Below, piece by piece: positions 51,465 through 61,093 of a DNA stretch of 64,000 nt. Origin of the DNA: Lentzea atacamensis (GTDB lineage Bacteria > Actinomycetota > Actinomycetes > Mycobacteriales > Pseudonocardiaceae); assembly GCF_003269295.1 (NCBI RefSeq), contig NZ_QLTT01000001.1:825635-889634 (forward strand), given 5' to 3'. Each line of letters opens with the position of its first letter. Position 1 is the first letter of the stretch. The notes under the pieces are model-generated. The model saw only the letters and a program-made list of their open reading frames with translations. It was not told the origin of the DNA and searched no databases. The translations under genes were made by a program, and so were the position numbers.

Positions 51465-52766
51465 ATGTCCATTTCCAGGAGAGGTCTCTTCGGCCTGGCC
51501 GGTGGTCTCGCCGCGGCCTCGGTCGCCGGCTGCGGCTTCGCGCCGACCAACAGCGGTGGCGCGGCGAACAACTCGCTCACCTTCCGCTGGTGGGGTGGCG
51601 AGGCGCGCAACAAGGCGTACCAGAACGCTCTGCAGATCTTCACGCAGAAGACCGGTACGAAGGTCGACGCCCAGTACTCCGGCTACGACGGCTACTTCAA
51701 CAAGCTCAACACCGAGTTCGCGGGCGGCAACCCGCCGGACCTGTTCCAGATGGACACCGCGCTGGTGAGCACCTACGCGGCCCAGGGCGTGCTGACCGAC
51801 CTCTCGTCGTTCATCCCCAGCACCATCCACCTCGACACGCTGTACCCGGCGGTGCGGCAGGCGGGCGCGGTGGACGGCAAGACCTACGGCGTGCCGTCCG
51901 GCTCCGGTTTCGCGCCGATCCTCTACGACAAGACCATCTTCGAGCAGGCGAAGATCCCCGTCCCGCCCGACACCTGGACGTGGGACGACTTCGGCCGCAT
52001 CGCCGGTGAGCTGTCGAAGGCCATGGGGCAGGGCAAGTACGGCGCTCTGGACGCCTCCAAGGACGACTCCGGCGCGTTGCAGCCGTGGCTGCGGCAGCGG
52101 GGCAAGGACCTCTACAACGCCGAGGGCAAGCTCGCGTTCACCAAGGACGATCTCGCCGAGTGGTTCGCGCTGTGGGACAAGTTGCGCAAGGCCGGCGCGA
52201 TCTGCCCGCCGGAGATGCTCTCCAGCACCGACTCGGCGACGGGCAATCACCCGTTGATCTCGGGTTCGATCGCGATGACGACCGGCTGGGGGCTCGCGCA
52301 GATGGCGCCGCTCACCCAGCACACGCTCGACATCGTCGTGGTACCGCGCGGCAGCAACGGCAAGACCGGGCAGGCGCTCAGCGGCGGTGTGCTGCTGTGC
52401 ATCCCGGTCAAGAGCAAGAACCCCGAGGCCGCCGCCAAGCTGATCGACCTGTTCGTCAGCGACGTCGAGGCGATCAAGGCGATGGCCATGACGCGCGGGA
52501 TCCCGCCGTCGAGCAAGGCTTTGGAGGCCCTGACACCCACGCTGACGGCGTCCGACAAGCGGGACGTGACCTACGCGCAGTACGTCGCGGACGAGGTGGC
52601 GAAGGACGGTCTGCCGCCCGCCCCGACCGCTCCGCCCGGTTACAACGACGCGAAGACGGCACTGGACGCGGCGGCCAAGCAGGTCGCGTTCGGCAAGATG
52701 TCCATTCCCGACGCGGTCGCGCAGTACTTCCGCGACGCCGAGGCAGCACTGAACGGGGCCAAGTAA
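51465..52766 (+). CDS. ABC importer sugar-binding lipoprotein, Tat-type leader (second system)
   Basis: A 433-residue SBP_bac_1 protein. The leader combines a twin-arginine motif (SRRGLFGLAGG) with a lipobox (SVAGC, cysteine about 22), so it is probably exported folded and then lipidated. The mature start LTFRWWGGEARNKAYQNALQIF is like the first system's protein. It lies four bases before the GH38 gene, which links its ligand to a mannoside-containing oligosaccharide, by inference. Confidence 0.92.
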   Translation: MSISRRGLFGLAGGLAAASVAGCGFAPTNSGGAANNSLTFRWWGGEARNKAYQNALQIFTQKTGTKVDAQYSGYDGYFNKLNTEFAGGNPPDLFQMDTALVSTYAAQGVLTDLSSFIPSTIHLDTLYPAVRQAGAVDGKTYGVPSGSGFAPILYDKTIFEQAKIPVPPDTWTWDDFGRIAGELSKAMGQGKYGALDASKDDSGALQPWLRQRGKDLYNAEGKLAFTKDDLAEWFALWDKLRKAGAICPPEMLSSTDSATGNHPLISGSIAMTTGWGLAQMAPLTQHTLDIVVVPRGSNGKTGQALSGGVLLCIPVKSKNPEAAAKLIDLFVSDVEAIKAMAMTRGIPPSSKALEALTPTLTASDKRDVTYAQYVADEVAKDGLPPAPTAPPGYNDAKTALDAAAKQVAFGKMSIPDAVAQYFRDAEAALNGAK

Positions 52767-52770
52767 CACC

Positions 52771-55700
52771 GTGCCAGCACAAACCGGGGTGGCCGTCGAG
52801 AGCACGGACCTGTTCACCGGGCCGGTTTCCGCTCCACGTCAGCTGATTCGGGTCGGCGTGGCGGTGCCGCGCCCCGAACCGGCGTGGGTGCGGATCACCG
52901 GGCCGTTGATCCGCACACCGGAGCCCGTGCGGGTGGCGGCGGGTCCTGGCGAGGTCGTGGCCGAGGTCGGCGTGGTCTTCTCCGCGCCGACCACCCCCGG
53001 CACCGCCTATCCGGCGACCGTGGTCGTCGCGCCGGTCAGCGGTGCCCCGCCGTTCGCGTGGGACGTCACCGTGACCGTGGCGGAGACCGGCTGGACGATG
53101 TGGATGGTCTCGCACTTCCACTACGACCCGGTGTGGTGGAACACCCAGGCGGGCTTCACCGAGACGTGGCTCGACCTGCCGGGCGCGCAGGCCAAGCGGA
53201 TGCCGTTCCAGCTCTCCGCGTTCGACCTGGTGCGAGCCCACCTCGACGCGGCGAGGCAGGACGAGGACTACCGGTTCGTGCTCGCCGAGGTCGACTACCT
53301 CAAGCCGCACTGGGACGCGTTCCCCGGTGACCGGCACGACCTGCGGCGGTTCCTGCGCGAGGGCAGGATCGAGATCGTCGGCGGCAACTACAACGAGGCC
53401 AACACCAACCTGACGCACCCGGAGTCGACCGTCCGCAACGCGGTCTACGGCGTCGGTTTCCAGCGCGACGTGCTGGGTGCGGATCCGCAGACCGCGTGGA
53501 TGCTCGACGTGTTCGGGCACGACCCGTCGTATCCGGGGCTGATGGCGGACGCCGGTTTGTCGTCGAGCGTGTGGGCGCGCGGACCGTGGCACCACGTCGG
53601 GGCCAAGCGGCACACCGGTGACATCACCAGGATGCAGTTCCCGTCCGAGTTCGAGTGGATCTCGCCGAGCGGCCGCGGTGTGCTCACCGCGTATCTCGCC
53701 GATCACTACGTGGCCGGGTGGGACATCGAACGCAAGTCCACTCTGGACGAGGCCATGGCCGAGGCGTACCGGCAGTTCAGCACCCTGCGCAAGGTCGCTG
53801 CCACGCGCAACGTGATGCTGCCGGTGGGACACGACCACAACGTGCCGTCCCGGTTCTGCACCGAGATCCACCGCGCGTGGAACGAGAAGTACGTCTGGCC
53901 GCGTTTCGTGGTCGGGCTGCCCCGCGACTTCTTCGCCGCCGTGCGCGCGGACGCCTCGGCGCGGTCGGTGACGTTCAGCCCGCAGACCAGGGACATGAAT
54001 CCCGTCTACACCGGCAAGGACGTCTCGTACATCGACACGAAGCAGGCCCAGCGCGCCGCCGAGGTGGCGGTGCTCGACGGCGAGCGGCTGGCGGCGCTGA
54101 CGACGTTGCTGGGGGCGGGTTATCCGGCTCTCGCACTGGACAAGGCCTGGCGCCAGCTGGTGTACGGCGCGCACCACGACGCCATCACCGGCACCGAGTC
54201 CGACCAGGTCTACATCGACCTGCTCACCGGCTGGCGGGAGGCGGACGAGCTCGGCCGTTCCGTGCTGACCGGCGCGATCTCGCACCTGGCGTCCCGTGCC
54301 GACACGACCGGCGCCGGCGAGGCCGTGATCGTCGTCAACGCGCTGGCCTTCGAGCGTGATGCCGTCGCCACCGTGACGCTGCTCCTGCCCGGTTACCGGG
54401 GTGCTCGCGTCACGGATGCCGATGGCCAGGAGATCCCCGCGGTGACCGAGGCCCTGGTCCGGCACCTGGACCGCACTCTCGAAGTGACGCTGACGTTCGT
54501 GGCACGGCAGCTCCCGGCGACCGGCTACCGGGTGTACCGCGTGGTCGACGCCCCGTCGGTCCCGCCGTTCTGGATGTCGAAGACCGGCACCACCGTGTCC
54601 TCGTCGTCGTTCATCGCCGAGGCCGATCCCGAACGCGGCGGTGCGTTGTCCCGCCTGTACGACGTCGCCGCCGAGCGTGAACTGCTGCGACCTGACGGTC
54701 TCGCGGCGGAACTTCTGGTGCAGGAGGAACACCCTGGACATCCGGTGTGGGGCGAGGGGCCGTGGCACCTGCTGCCCAAGGGCCCGGGGACGACCGCCGG
54801 CGAGGCCGACGTGAACGTCCAGACGAGCCCTGTCGGTGAACGCCTCGTGAGCCGCACCGCGCTCGGCGATCTTCGGATCACCCAGCACGTGACGCTCTGG
54901 CACGACCTGCCGCGCGTCGACATCCGGTCCTTCGTGGACGGTTCGATCGGCCAGGACCGGTTGCTGCGCAGCCGGTTCGCCTTCGACCTGCCCGGCGCGC
55001 TGCCGGTCGCCGAGGTCGGTTTCGCCGCCGTCGGGCGCTCGTTCGGCTTCCCGGACGTCGACGCCGCCGAGAACCTGTGGACGCTGGACAGCCCCGCACA
55101 CACCTGGGCCGGCCTGTCCGCTCCCGTGCGGCTGCGGCTGCCGGACGGTGTTCTGCACGCCATCGGGGTCGCGGAGGTCGTCGCCGAAGACGGCCGGGAC
55201 CTGCTGGCCGCGCTCGCCGCCAAGGGTGTCACCGCCACCTGCACCCGTCCTGCCGGCCCGCGGTACGGCGCGCTCGACGTCGACTCCAACCTGCCCGACG
55301 TGCGGATCGTGGTGGGGGACAACGAGTTCACGGGCGCAGTGCTCGACAACGCGCCCGAGTTCCGTGCCGCGCTCGAGGCCACCGGCAGGGTGTTCGTGCC
55401 CGCCTCCCGTCCGCGAGCAGAGCAGTGGGTGCCGGACGCCGACCTGCGCGGCCCGCGCGACCTGCCGGTGCTGATCGTCACCGATGTCGGCGCCTTGATC
55501 GACGACCTCGCCGACGCGTGCGTCGAGGTGGCGGGGCCGGGTGGCACCACCGATCCCGTGACCGACTACTCGGTGGCGGTCGTCAACCGCGGCACGCCGG
55601 GGTTCGTCGTGGCACCCGACGGCACGCTGCACGTGTCGCTGATGCGCTCGTGCAGCGGCTGGCCGGCCGAGGTCTGGATCGACGGCGACCGCCGCACGGT

Positions 55701-56880
55701 GCCGGACGGGTCCAGCTTCGCCTGGCAGCACTGGTCCCACACCTTCGAGCTGAGCGTGGTGGCCGGTGCCGGAGACTGGCGCCAGGCCGGGTTCGCCCGC
55801 GCAGGGCAGGACGTCAACCACCCGGTGCACGCCCGCCAGGTCCCTTCGACGGAGGGCTGTCTGCCCACCGAGCTGAGCCTGCTCGCCGTGTCACCGCCCA
55901 GCGTGCTGCTGACGGCGGTCAAGTCCCGCGGCAACCCGCTCGCGTCCTGCGGCGACGAGCACAGCTCCGACCTCGCGGTGCGGTTGTACGAGTCGGCGGG
56001 GACACCGGTGACCGCTTCGGTTTCCCTGTACGGAGGCATCAACGCGGCACAGCGCACGGATCTGCTGGAGGAGCGGGAGCTCGGACCGCTGAAAGTCCAA
56101 TCAGGACTGGCCGAGATCGCACTCGGCGCTGCCGACGTGGCCACTCTGCGGCTCACGCCGGAGTCCGCGCTTCCCCACACCTCCGCCGAATCGGTGGAGC
56201 CGGTGCAACCGATCGCCACGAAGTACTGGCGCCACAACGCGGGCCCGGCCCCGATCGGCAACCTGCCGGTCACCGTGCACGTCACACCGTCCTTCATGCG
56301 CCTGCCCCCCGGTGCCGGCGGCCAGGCGAGCATCACCGTCAGCTGCAGCGGCACCCCGGCCAAGGGACGCCTGGAGTTCACCGGCGGCCAGTCGTGGGAC
56401 TACGACCTCGCCGCCGGCGAGTTCGCCGAGTTCACCGCGACCGTGAAGTCTCGGCCGGGACGGCACCTGCACGCCGCGCGCATCCGCGACCACCTCGGCC
56501 AGGTGCTGGAGGACACCATCGAGGTGGTGTCCGGCCACACCACCGACCGGGACCTGGTCGACGTCCTGCTCAGGGCGGGCGCGCTCCTGCTCGCCCCCGG
56601 TGAGCACTCGCTGCTGCCGGTCACGCTGCAGAACCGGGTGCAGAGCGAGGTGCACGGCGAGGTCACCGTGGTCAGCCCGTTCGGCACCTGGGGCGACGAT
56701 CTCGTCATCGGCCCGCGCACCCAGCCGTTCGTGATCCCGCCGGGAGGCAAGGTCACCGTCCCCGTCACGGCCACCGCGGCACCCACCGCTCGCCGCGGCG
56801 CGCACTGGTGGACGATGGTGCGCGTCGCGGCCCACGGCAGGCTGTACTACTCCCCCGCGATTCCCGTGAACGTGCGGTGA
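52771..56880 (+). CDS. Cytoplasmic GH38 alpha-mannosidase, unusually long
   Basis: A 1369-residue protein without a signal peptide. Family members are usually around 800-1100. After about 105 residues of N-terminal beta domain, the GH38 barrel starts with the zinc motif MVSHFHYDPVWW. Nucleophile D246 is in WMLDVFGHDPSYPG, and the second zinc histidines are in GAHHDAITGTESDQ. The usual beta-sandwich regions follow (about 500-1080). The last roughly 200 residues (about 1140-1369) add NEW3-like beta domains (FMRLPPGAGGQASITV, LLPVTLQNRVQSEV). It retains mannose from imported oligosaccharides, presumably brought in by the importer encoded just upstream. Confidence 0.9.
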   Translation: MPAQTGVAVESTDLFTGPVSAPRQLIRVGVAVPRPEPAWVRITGPLIRTPEPVRVAAGPGEVVAEVGVVFSAPTTPGTAYPATVVVAPVSGAPPFAWDVTVTVAETGWTMWMVSHFHYDPVWWNTQAGFTETWLDLPGAQAKRMPFQLSAFDLVRAHLDAARQDEDYRFVLAEVDYLKPHWDAFPGDRHDLRRFLREGRIEIVGGNYNEANTNLTHPESTVRNAVYGVGFQRDVLGADPQTAWMLDVFGHDPSYPGLMADAGLSSSVWARGPWHHVGAKRHTGDITRMQFPSEFEWISPSGRGVLTAYLADHYVAGWDIERKSTLDEAMAEAYRQFSTLRKVAATRNVMLPVGHDHNVPSRFCTEIHRAWNEKYVWPRFVVGLPRDFFAAVRADASARSVTFSPQTRDMNPVYTGKDVSYIDTKQAQRAAEVAVLDGERLAALTTLLGAGYPALALDKAWRQLVYGAHHDAITGTESDQVYIDLLTGWREADELGRSVLTGAISHLASRADTTGAGEAVIVVNALAFERDAVATVTLLLPGYRGARVTDADGQEIPAVTEALVRHLDRTLEVTLTFVARQLPATGYRVYRVVDAPSVPPFWMSKTGTTVSSSSFIAEADPERGGALSRLYDVAAERELLRPDGLAAELLVQEEHPGHPVWGEGPWHLLPKGPGTTAGEADVNVQTSPVGERLVSRTALGDLRITQHVTLWHDLPRVDIRSFVDGSIGQDRLLRSRFAFDLPGALPVAEVGFAAVGRSFGFPDVDAAENLWTLDSPAHTWAGLSAPVRLRLPDGVLHAIGVAEVVAEDGRDLLAALAAKGVTATCTRPAGPRYGALDVDSNLPDVRIVVGDNEFTGAVLDNAPEFRAALEATGRVFVPASRPRAEQWVPDADLRGPRDLPVLIVTDVGALIDDLADACVEVAGPGGTTDPVTDYSVAVVNRGTPGFVVAPDGTLHVSLMRSCSGWPAEVWIDGDRRTVPDGSSFAWQHWSHTFELSVVAGAGDWRQAGFARAGQDVNHPVHARQVPSTEGCLPTELSLLAVSPPSVLLTAVKSRGNPLASCGDEHSSDLAVRLYESAGTPVTASVSLYGGINAAQRTDLLEERELGPLKVQSGLAEIALGAADVATLRLTPESALPHTSAESVEPVQPIATKYWRHNAGPAPIGNLPVTVHVTPSFMRLPPGAGGQASITVSCSGTPAKGRLEFTGGQSWDYDLAAGEFAEFTATVKSRPGRHLHAARIRDHLGQVLEDTIEVVSGHTTDRDLVDVLLRAGALLLAPGEHSLLPVTLQNRVQSEVHGEVTVVSPFGTWGDDLVIGPRTQPFVIPPGGKVTVPVTATAAPTARRGAHWWTMVRVAAHGRLYYSPAIPVNVR

Positions 56881-56996
56881 CGGCACAGTTGAACGCCGGA
56901 ACCCTACGACCGACCCTTAATTGAGACGACACGCGTTGCTATCGTCGCGACACTGATCATCTACGAGATTTTCCTGGGGAATTCGGAGATTTCATC

Positions 56997-59480
56997 GTGC
57001 GCGTCCCTGTACCTGTCCCGCCCGGAACGAGGCTGCCCGCGTGGCGGACGATCACCGCGCTGGGAGTCAGCGCGCTCGTGGTCGCCGGGCTGACCGCGTC
57101 GACCGCGAGCGCGGAGGACAGCACCCTGCGCAGCGACCAGGCCGTCGCGCGCTCGTGTTTCGCAAAGGCGCTGGCGAAGGGCGACCGCGGTGTCGCCCTT
57201 CGCCACGTCACCTCCACAGTGGACGGACTCGTGCAGGCGCGACTCCGCCCGCACGGCAGCGGGTCCGGCGACTGGGACGTCGCCGTGTTCGACAAGGCGA
57301 CCGGCAAGGTCGTGGCGGCCTCCGCCGCGCTGCGCAGCGCCGAGCTGGCCGAGAGCTTCGTGAAGCAGGGCCAGCAGCTCGTCGTGCAGGCCTGCCGCCT
57401 CTCCGGTTCCTCCCGCACCGTCACCCTCGGCGTGGACTTCCTCGCCGTCGCGCCGCGGCCGGCCGACCAGCAGGCCGAGATCGTGCGCGTGGAAACGCCC
57501 ACCAGGAAGCAGAAGGACCAGCTGTTCGCGCTCGGTCTCGACGTCACCGAGAAGGCCGACGCCACCGGCGTCGAAGTCGTCCTGGCCGGCGCGGAGGACC
57601 GCAAGAGGCTGGCCGAGAGCGGCATGCGCTCGACCGTCGTGCAGCCGAACCTCTCGGCGAAGTCCATCGAGAACGCGAAGGCGGACGTCGAGTACGACGC
57701 CCGCACCGAGAAGTCCGCGCTGCCGTCGGGCCGGACCTCCTACCGGCACCTCTACGAGTACGAGTACGAGCTCAAGGAGCTGGCCCGCCGCAACCCCGGT
57801 CTGGTCAGGGCCTTCACCCTGCCGGAACCGACCTGGGAGGGCCGCGACGTCGTCGGCGTGGAGATCGCCACCCCGGTCGGCAAGGCCGGCGACGGCAAGC
57901 CCGTCAACTTCACCATGGGCGTGCACCACGCGCGGGAGTGGCCGGCCGGTGAGCACGCCGTCGAGTGGGCGTACGAACTGGTGAAGGGTCACCGGGAGGG
58001 CGGAGAGCTCAAGTCGCTGGTGCAGAAGACGCGCAACATCGTGGTGCCGATCGTGAACCCGGACGGGTTCAGCGTCTCCCGCGAGGCAGAGCCCAAGGGC
58101 GACTTCAGCCAGTTCGACTACGAGATGAAGCGCAAGAACTGCAACGTGTCCGACTCGCCTGAGGAACTGCGCACCGGTGCCTGCGGGGCGAACCCGGCCG
58201 GTCGGCTGCGCGGTACCGACCCCAACCGCAACTACGCGGGTTTCTGGGGCGGTCCCGGCGCGTCGACCCAGTGGGCCAGTGACACCTACCGCGGTTCCGG
58301 GCCGTTCTCCGAGCCGGAGACCCGCAACGTCCGCTCGATCATCGCCAACCACGCGGTGACGAACCTGATCACCCTGCACACCTACTCGAACCTGGTGCTG
58401 CGCGTGCCGGGTGTCGCGGAGGCCCGGCCGCCGCTGGAGGAGCCGGCCTACCAGGCGCTGGGTGAGAAGCTGGCTTCCCGCAACGGGTACAAGAACCAGC
58501 CGTCGTGGCAGCTGTACGACACGACCGGTGGCCTGGAGGACTGGTCGTACTACGCGACCGGCGGCTGGGCGTTCACCTTCGAGGTCGGCCCGGACGAGTT
58601 CCACCCGCAGTTCAGCAAGGTCGTCGCCGAGTACGCGGGCCTGGCTCCCGCGGCGGGCGAGGGCAAGGGCGGCAACCGGCAGGCGTTCGTCGACATGCTG
58701 GCGAGCACCGCGAGCCAGTCCGCGCACGCCACGCTCGTCGGCTCGGCTCCCAAGGGCTACAAGCTCCAGGTGCGCAAGGCTTTCAGCACGCCGACCTCGC
58801 GGGTGATCCAGCCCGGCGGCACGACCACCGACCCCATCCAGTGGGCAGACGTGATCAAGTCCGACCTGGTCAGCACCGGCGGGAAGTTCAGCTGGGCGGT
58901 CAACCCGTCGACCCGTCCGTACGTCGCAGGCCGCTACGGCCGCGACCCGCAGGGCCCGGCGCAGGGCAAGATCACGCTCGCGAACCCGGACGGCATTCCC
59001 GCCGCCAACACCGAGTTCCCGGATAACCCGGTCGCCGAGCGCATCCCGTTCCGGGTCGAGGGCACGCCCACCGCGGACAACGGCAAGATGGAGGTCAGCG
59101 TCGGCTGGGGAACGGCCGGCACCGACTGGGACCTCTACGTGTTCGACTCGGCCGGCAACGTGGTCGCGTCGTCGGCGTCCGGCGGCACCAACTCGGAGAA
59201 GGCCCGGCTGTTCGACCCGCCCGCCGGTGACTACACCGCCGTGCTGGTCAACTACTCCCAGGCCGACCCGGCGAAGCCGGACGACTGGTCGAACCTGACC
59301 GTCGAGTTCTCCTCGCCGCTGCCCATGACCTACGGCCCCAAGGAGCCGTACACCCTCACGTGCAGCGACTCGCGCGGCCGCCTGGTCGGGCTCGCGGAGA
59401 TCTACGTCGACCGCGGTCAGACGGCCGATGTCGGCGATGTCTGCACCCGCTCGGCCCGTACCGCCAAGGAACGCAGGTAG
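56997..59480 (+). CDS. Secreted M14-family zinc carboxypeptidase
   Basis: An 827-residue secreted peptidase with a signal peptide (about 1-40). After a pro-region-like stretch, the M14 domain (about 245-555) has zinc ligands in VHHAREWPAGE (H-x-x-E) and TLHTYSN, the RN substrate pair in DPNRNYAGFWGG and the catalytic glutamate in FTFEVGPDEFHP. The C-terminal part (about 660-800) is a PPC-like beta domain (WGTAGTDWDLYVFDSAGN). It is the only clear peptidase in the island. GTG follows GGAG at nine bases. It stands alone, with a terminator after it. Confidence 0.9.
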   Translation: MRVPVPVPPGTRLPAWRTITALGVSALVVAGLTASTASAEDSTLRSDQAVARSCFAKALAKGDRGVALRHVTSTVDGLVQARLRPHGSGSGDWDVAVFDKATGKVVAASAALRSAELAESFVKQGQQLVVQACRLSGSSRTVTLGVDFLAVAPRPADQQAEIVRVETPTRKQKDQLFALGLDVTEKADATGVEVVLAGAEDRKRLAESGMRSTVVQPNLSAKSIENAKADVEYDARTEKSALPSGRTSYRHLYEYEYELKELARRNPGLVRAFTLPEPTWEGRDVVGVEIATPVGKAGDGKPVNFTMGVHHAREWPAGEHAVEWAYELVKGHREGGELKSLVQKTRNIVVPIVNPDGFSVSREAEPKGDFSQFDYEMKRKNCNVSDSPEELRTGACGANPAGRLRGTDPNRNYAGFWGGPGASTQWASDTYRGSGPFSEPETRNVRSIIANHAVTNLITLHTYSNLVLRVPGVAEARPPLEEPAYQALGEKLASRNGYKNQPSWQLYDTTGGLEDWSYYATGGWAFTFEVGPDEFHPQFSKVVAEYAGLAPAAGEGKGGNRQAFVDMLASTASQSAHATLVGSAPKGYKLQVRKAFSTPTSRVIQPGGTTTDPIQWADVIKSDLVSTGGKFSWAVNPSTRPYVAGRYGRDPQGPAQGKITLANPDGIPAANTEFPDNPVAERIPFRVEGTPTADNGKMEVSVGWGTAGTDWDLYVFDSAGNVVASSASGGTNSEKARLFDPPAGDYTAVLVNYSQADPAKPDDWSNLTVEFSSPLPMTYGPKEPYTLTCSDSRGRLVGLAEIYVDRGQTADVGDVCTRSARTAKERR

Positions 59481-59486
59481 TCACGT

Positions 59487-59526
59487 GCGGCGGCGGCCAC
59501 TGCGATTGGTCGGTGGCCGCCGCCGC
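59487..59526. terminator. Bidirectional terminator between the peptidase and GH43 genes
   Basis: The arms GCGGCGGCGGCCAC and GTGGCCGCCGCCGC pair over 14 bases around a 12-base loop. It is seven bases after the peptidase stop and just beyond the convergent GH43 stop. Confidence 0.85.
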
Positions 59527-59529
59527 GCT

Positions 59530-61080
59530 TCACCGCGGTGCTTCTCCGAGAGCGCGGTAGGTGAAGCTGTCGAAGTCGGCCCACGTGTCGCTCGGCGCGC
59601 CGTCGCCGGTCGCGTACAGTCCGATGTGGACACCGGTGAACCCGCCCGCGACCGGCGTGCTGAGCACCCGCCCGTCGAACGACTCACCCAGCAGCTGCCA
59701 CTCCCCCGAGCCCGACGCGACCAGCGCCTGGTGGTCTTGGCCCACGGCCTCGAAGCCCAGCCGCACGGTTCCTTCCGCGACCTGGGTCTTGCCGAGCACC
59801 TCCTCGCGCCCACCGGCCCGGCGCACGAGGGTGACCTCACGCCCCGCGCCGAGCAGCAGCCGGAAGTGGTTGTCGTTGTTCTGCAGCAACACCATCCCCG
59901 CGGCCTCGGTCGGTCCCGCCGGCTCGAACTCCAGCACGCACGACGCGTGGAAGTTCTGGTGCTGCTGACGCCGCACCACGACGCTCGGCGTGACGAGCTC
60001 GGTGATCGACTCCGGCCGGACGCGCAGCCGGAGGTGGCCCGGTCGTTCGGTCAGCGACCAGAACTCCTCCTCCGGGGTGCGGAGGAACATCCAGGCCGCG
60101 TCGAGCTCCGGTGCGTCGAAGTCGTCGGTCTGCAACGGCTCCGACCACGGGTGCACGAGCAGATCGGGCACGGGGTAACTGCTTTCGAGGCGCCCGGTGC
60201 CGGGACTGAAGACCGGCCCGCCGTTCTCCCACGACACCGGCACGAGGAAGGTCTCGCGCCCCAGGTTGTAGTAGTAGCCGCCGTACGGACGGGTCGCCAG
60301 CAGCACCGCGTACCACTGGCCGTGCTGCGTGCACACGAGATCCGCGTGCCCCGTCGCCGCGACGGGGTACGACCGGCCGAGGTGGCGATGGGTCAGCACC
60401 GGGTTCAGCTTCGAACCGCGGTACGGGCCGGTGACCTCGTCGGCGAACGCCACGACCACGGAGTGTTCGAAGTCCGTGCCGCCTTCCGCGCACAGCAGCA
60501 CGTACCTGCCGTCCACTTTGTACAGATGTGGCGCTTCGGCCCAGACGGCGTCGTGCATCGCGCCGCGGAACAGCACGTGCTCCTCGCCGACCAGCGAGAG
60601 TGACCGGACGTCGAACTCGCGCAGGTAGACCTCGGTCCGGCCATCGCGGACCTCACGGGTCGCGGTCCACCAGGCGCGGCCGTCGTCGTCGAAGAACAGC
60701 GACGGGTCGAACCCCGGGGCTTCCGGCAACCAGTGCGGCTCCGACCAGGGACCCTCCGGATCCGTGGCCGTCACGACGAAGTTGCCGCTCTCCCGCGTGC
60801 CGCCGACGAGCGTGCACACCACGTAGAAGACGCCGTCGTGGTGGCGGATCGTAGGCGCGTACAGGCCGCCGGAGGCGCTGACGCCCTGCAACGGCAGCTG
60901 CGAGGGCCGGTCCAGCACGTGCCCGGCCGGCCGCCAGTGCACCAGGTCCCGGCTGTGGTAGATCGGCAGGCCGGGGAAGTACTCGAAGGTGGAGGTGACG
61001 AGGTAGTAGTCCGGTCCCGCCCGGCACACCGAGGGATCGGGGTGCGAGCCGGGCAGGACCGGGTTCCGGAACTGTGTCAA
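59530..61080 (-). CDS. Cytoplasmic beta-xylosidase, GH43 with C-terminal beta-sandwich (XynB type)
   Basis: A 516-residue enzyme without a signal peptide. The GH43 propeller (about 1-310) has the base D in PGSHPDPSVCR, an aspartate in PGFDPSLFFDDDG and the acid glutamate in AVWAEAPHLYK. The C-terminal concanavalin-like domain (about 320-510, DFDAPELDAAWMFLRTP) is characteristic of GH43 xylosidases of subfamilies 11 and 12. It should release xylose from imported xylo-oligosaccharides. TTG follows GGGAG. It is the last gene of the GH115-GH10-GH43 xylan operon, 13 bases after GH10. Confidence 0.92.
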   Translation of the reverse strand: MTQFRNPVLPGSHPDPSVCRAGPDYYLVTSTFEYFPGLPIYHSRDLVHWRPAGHVLDRPSQLPLQGVSASGGLYAPTIRHHDGVFYVVCTLVGGTRESGNFVVTATDPEGPWSEPHWLPEAPGFDPSLFFDDDGRAWWTATREVRDGRTEVYLREFDVRSLSLVGEEHVLFRGAMHDAVWAEAPHLYKVDGRYVLLCAEGGTDFEHSVVVAFADEVTGPYRGSKLNPVLTHRHLGRSYPVAATGHADLVCTQHGQWYAVLLATRPYGGYYYNLGRETFLVPVSWENGGPVFSPGTGRLESSYPVPDLLVHPWSEPLQTDDFDAPELDAAWMFLRTPEEEFWSLTERPGHLRLRVRPESITELVTPSVVVRRQQHQNFHASCVLEFEPAGPTEAAGMVLLQNNDNHFRLLLGAGREVTLVRRAGGREEVLGKTQVAEGTVRLGFEAVGQDHQALVASGSGEWQLLGESFDGRVLSTPVAGGFTGVHIGLYATGDGAPSDTWADFDSFTYRALGEAPR

Positions 61081-61093
61081 GTGGACTCTCCCG

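Noticed and set aside
52474..55830. Very long open frame on the minus strand opposite GH38
   Set aside because: It is the antisense shadow of a GC-rich gene, with arginine-, glycine- and valine-rich sequence and no domain. Similar shadows oppose GH2, GH30 and PL11.
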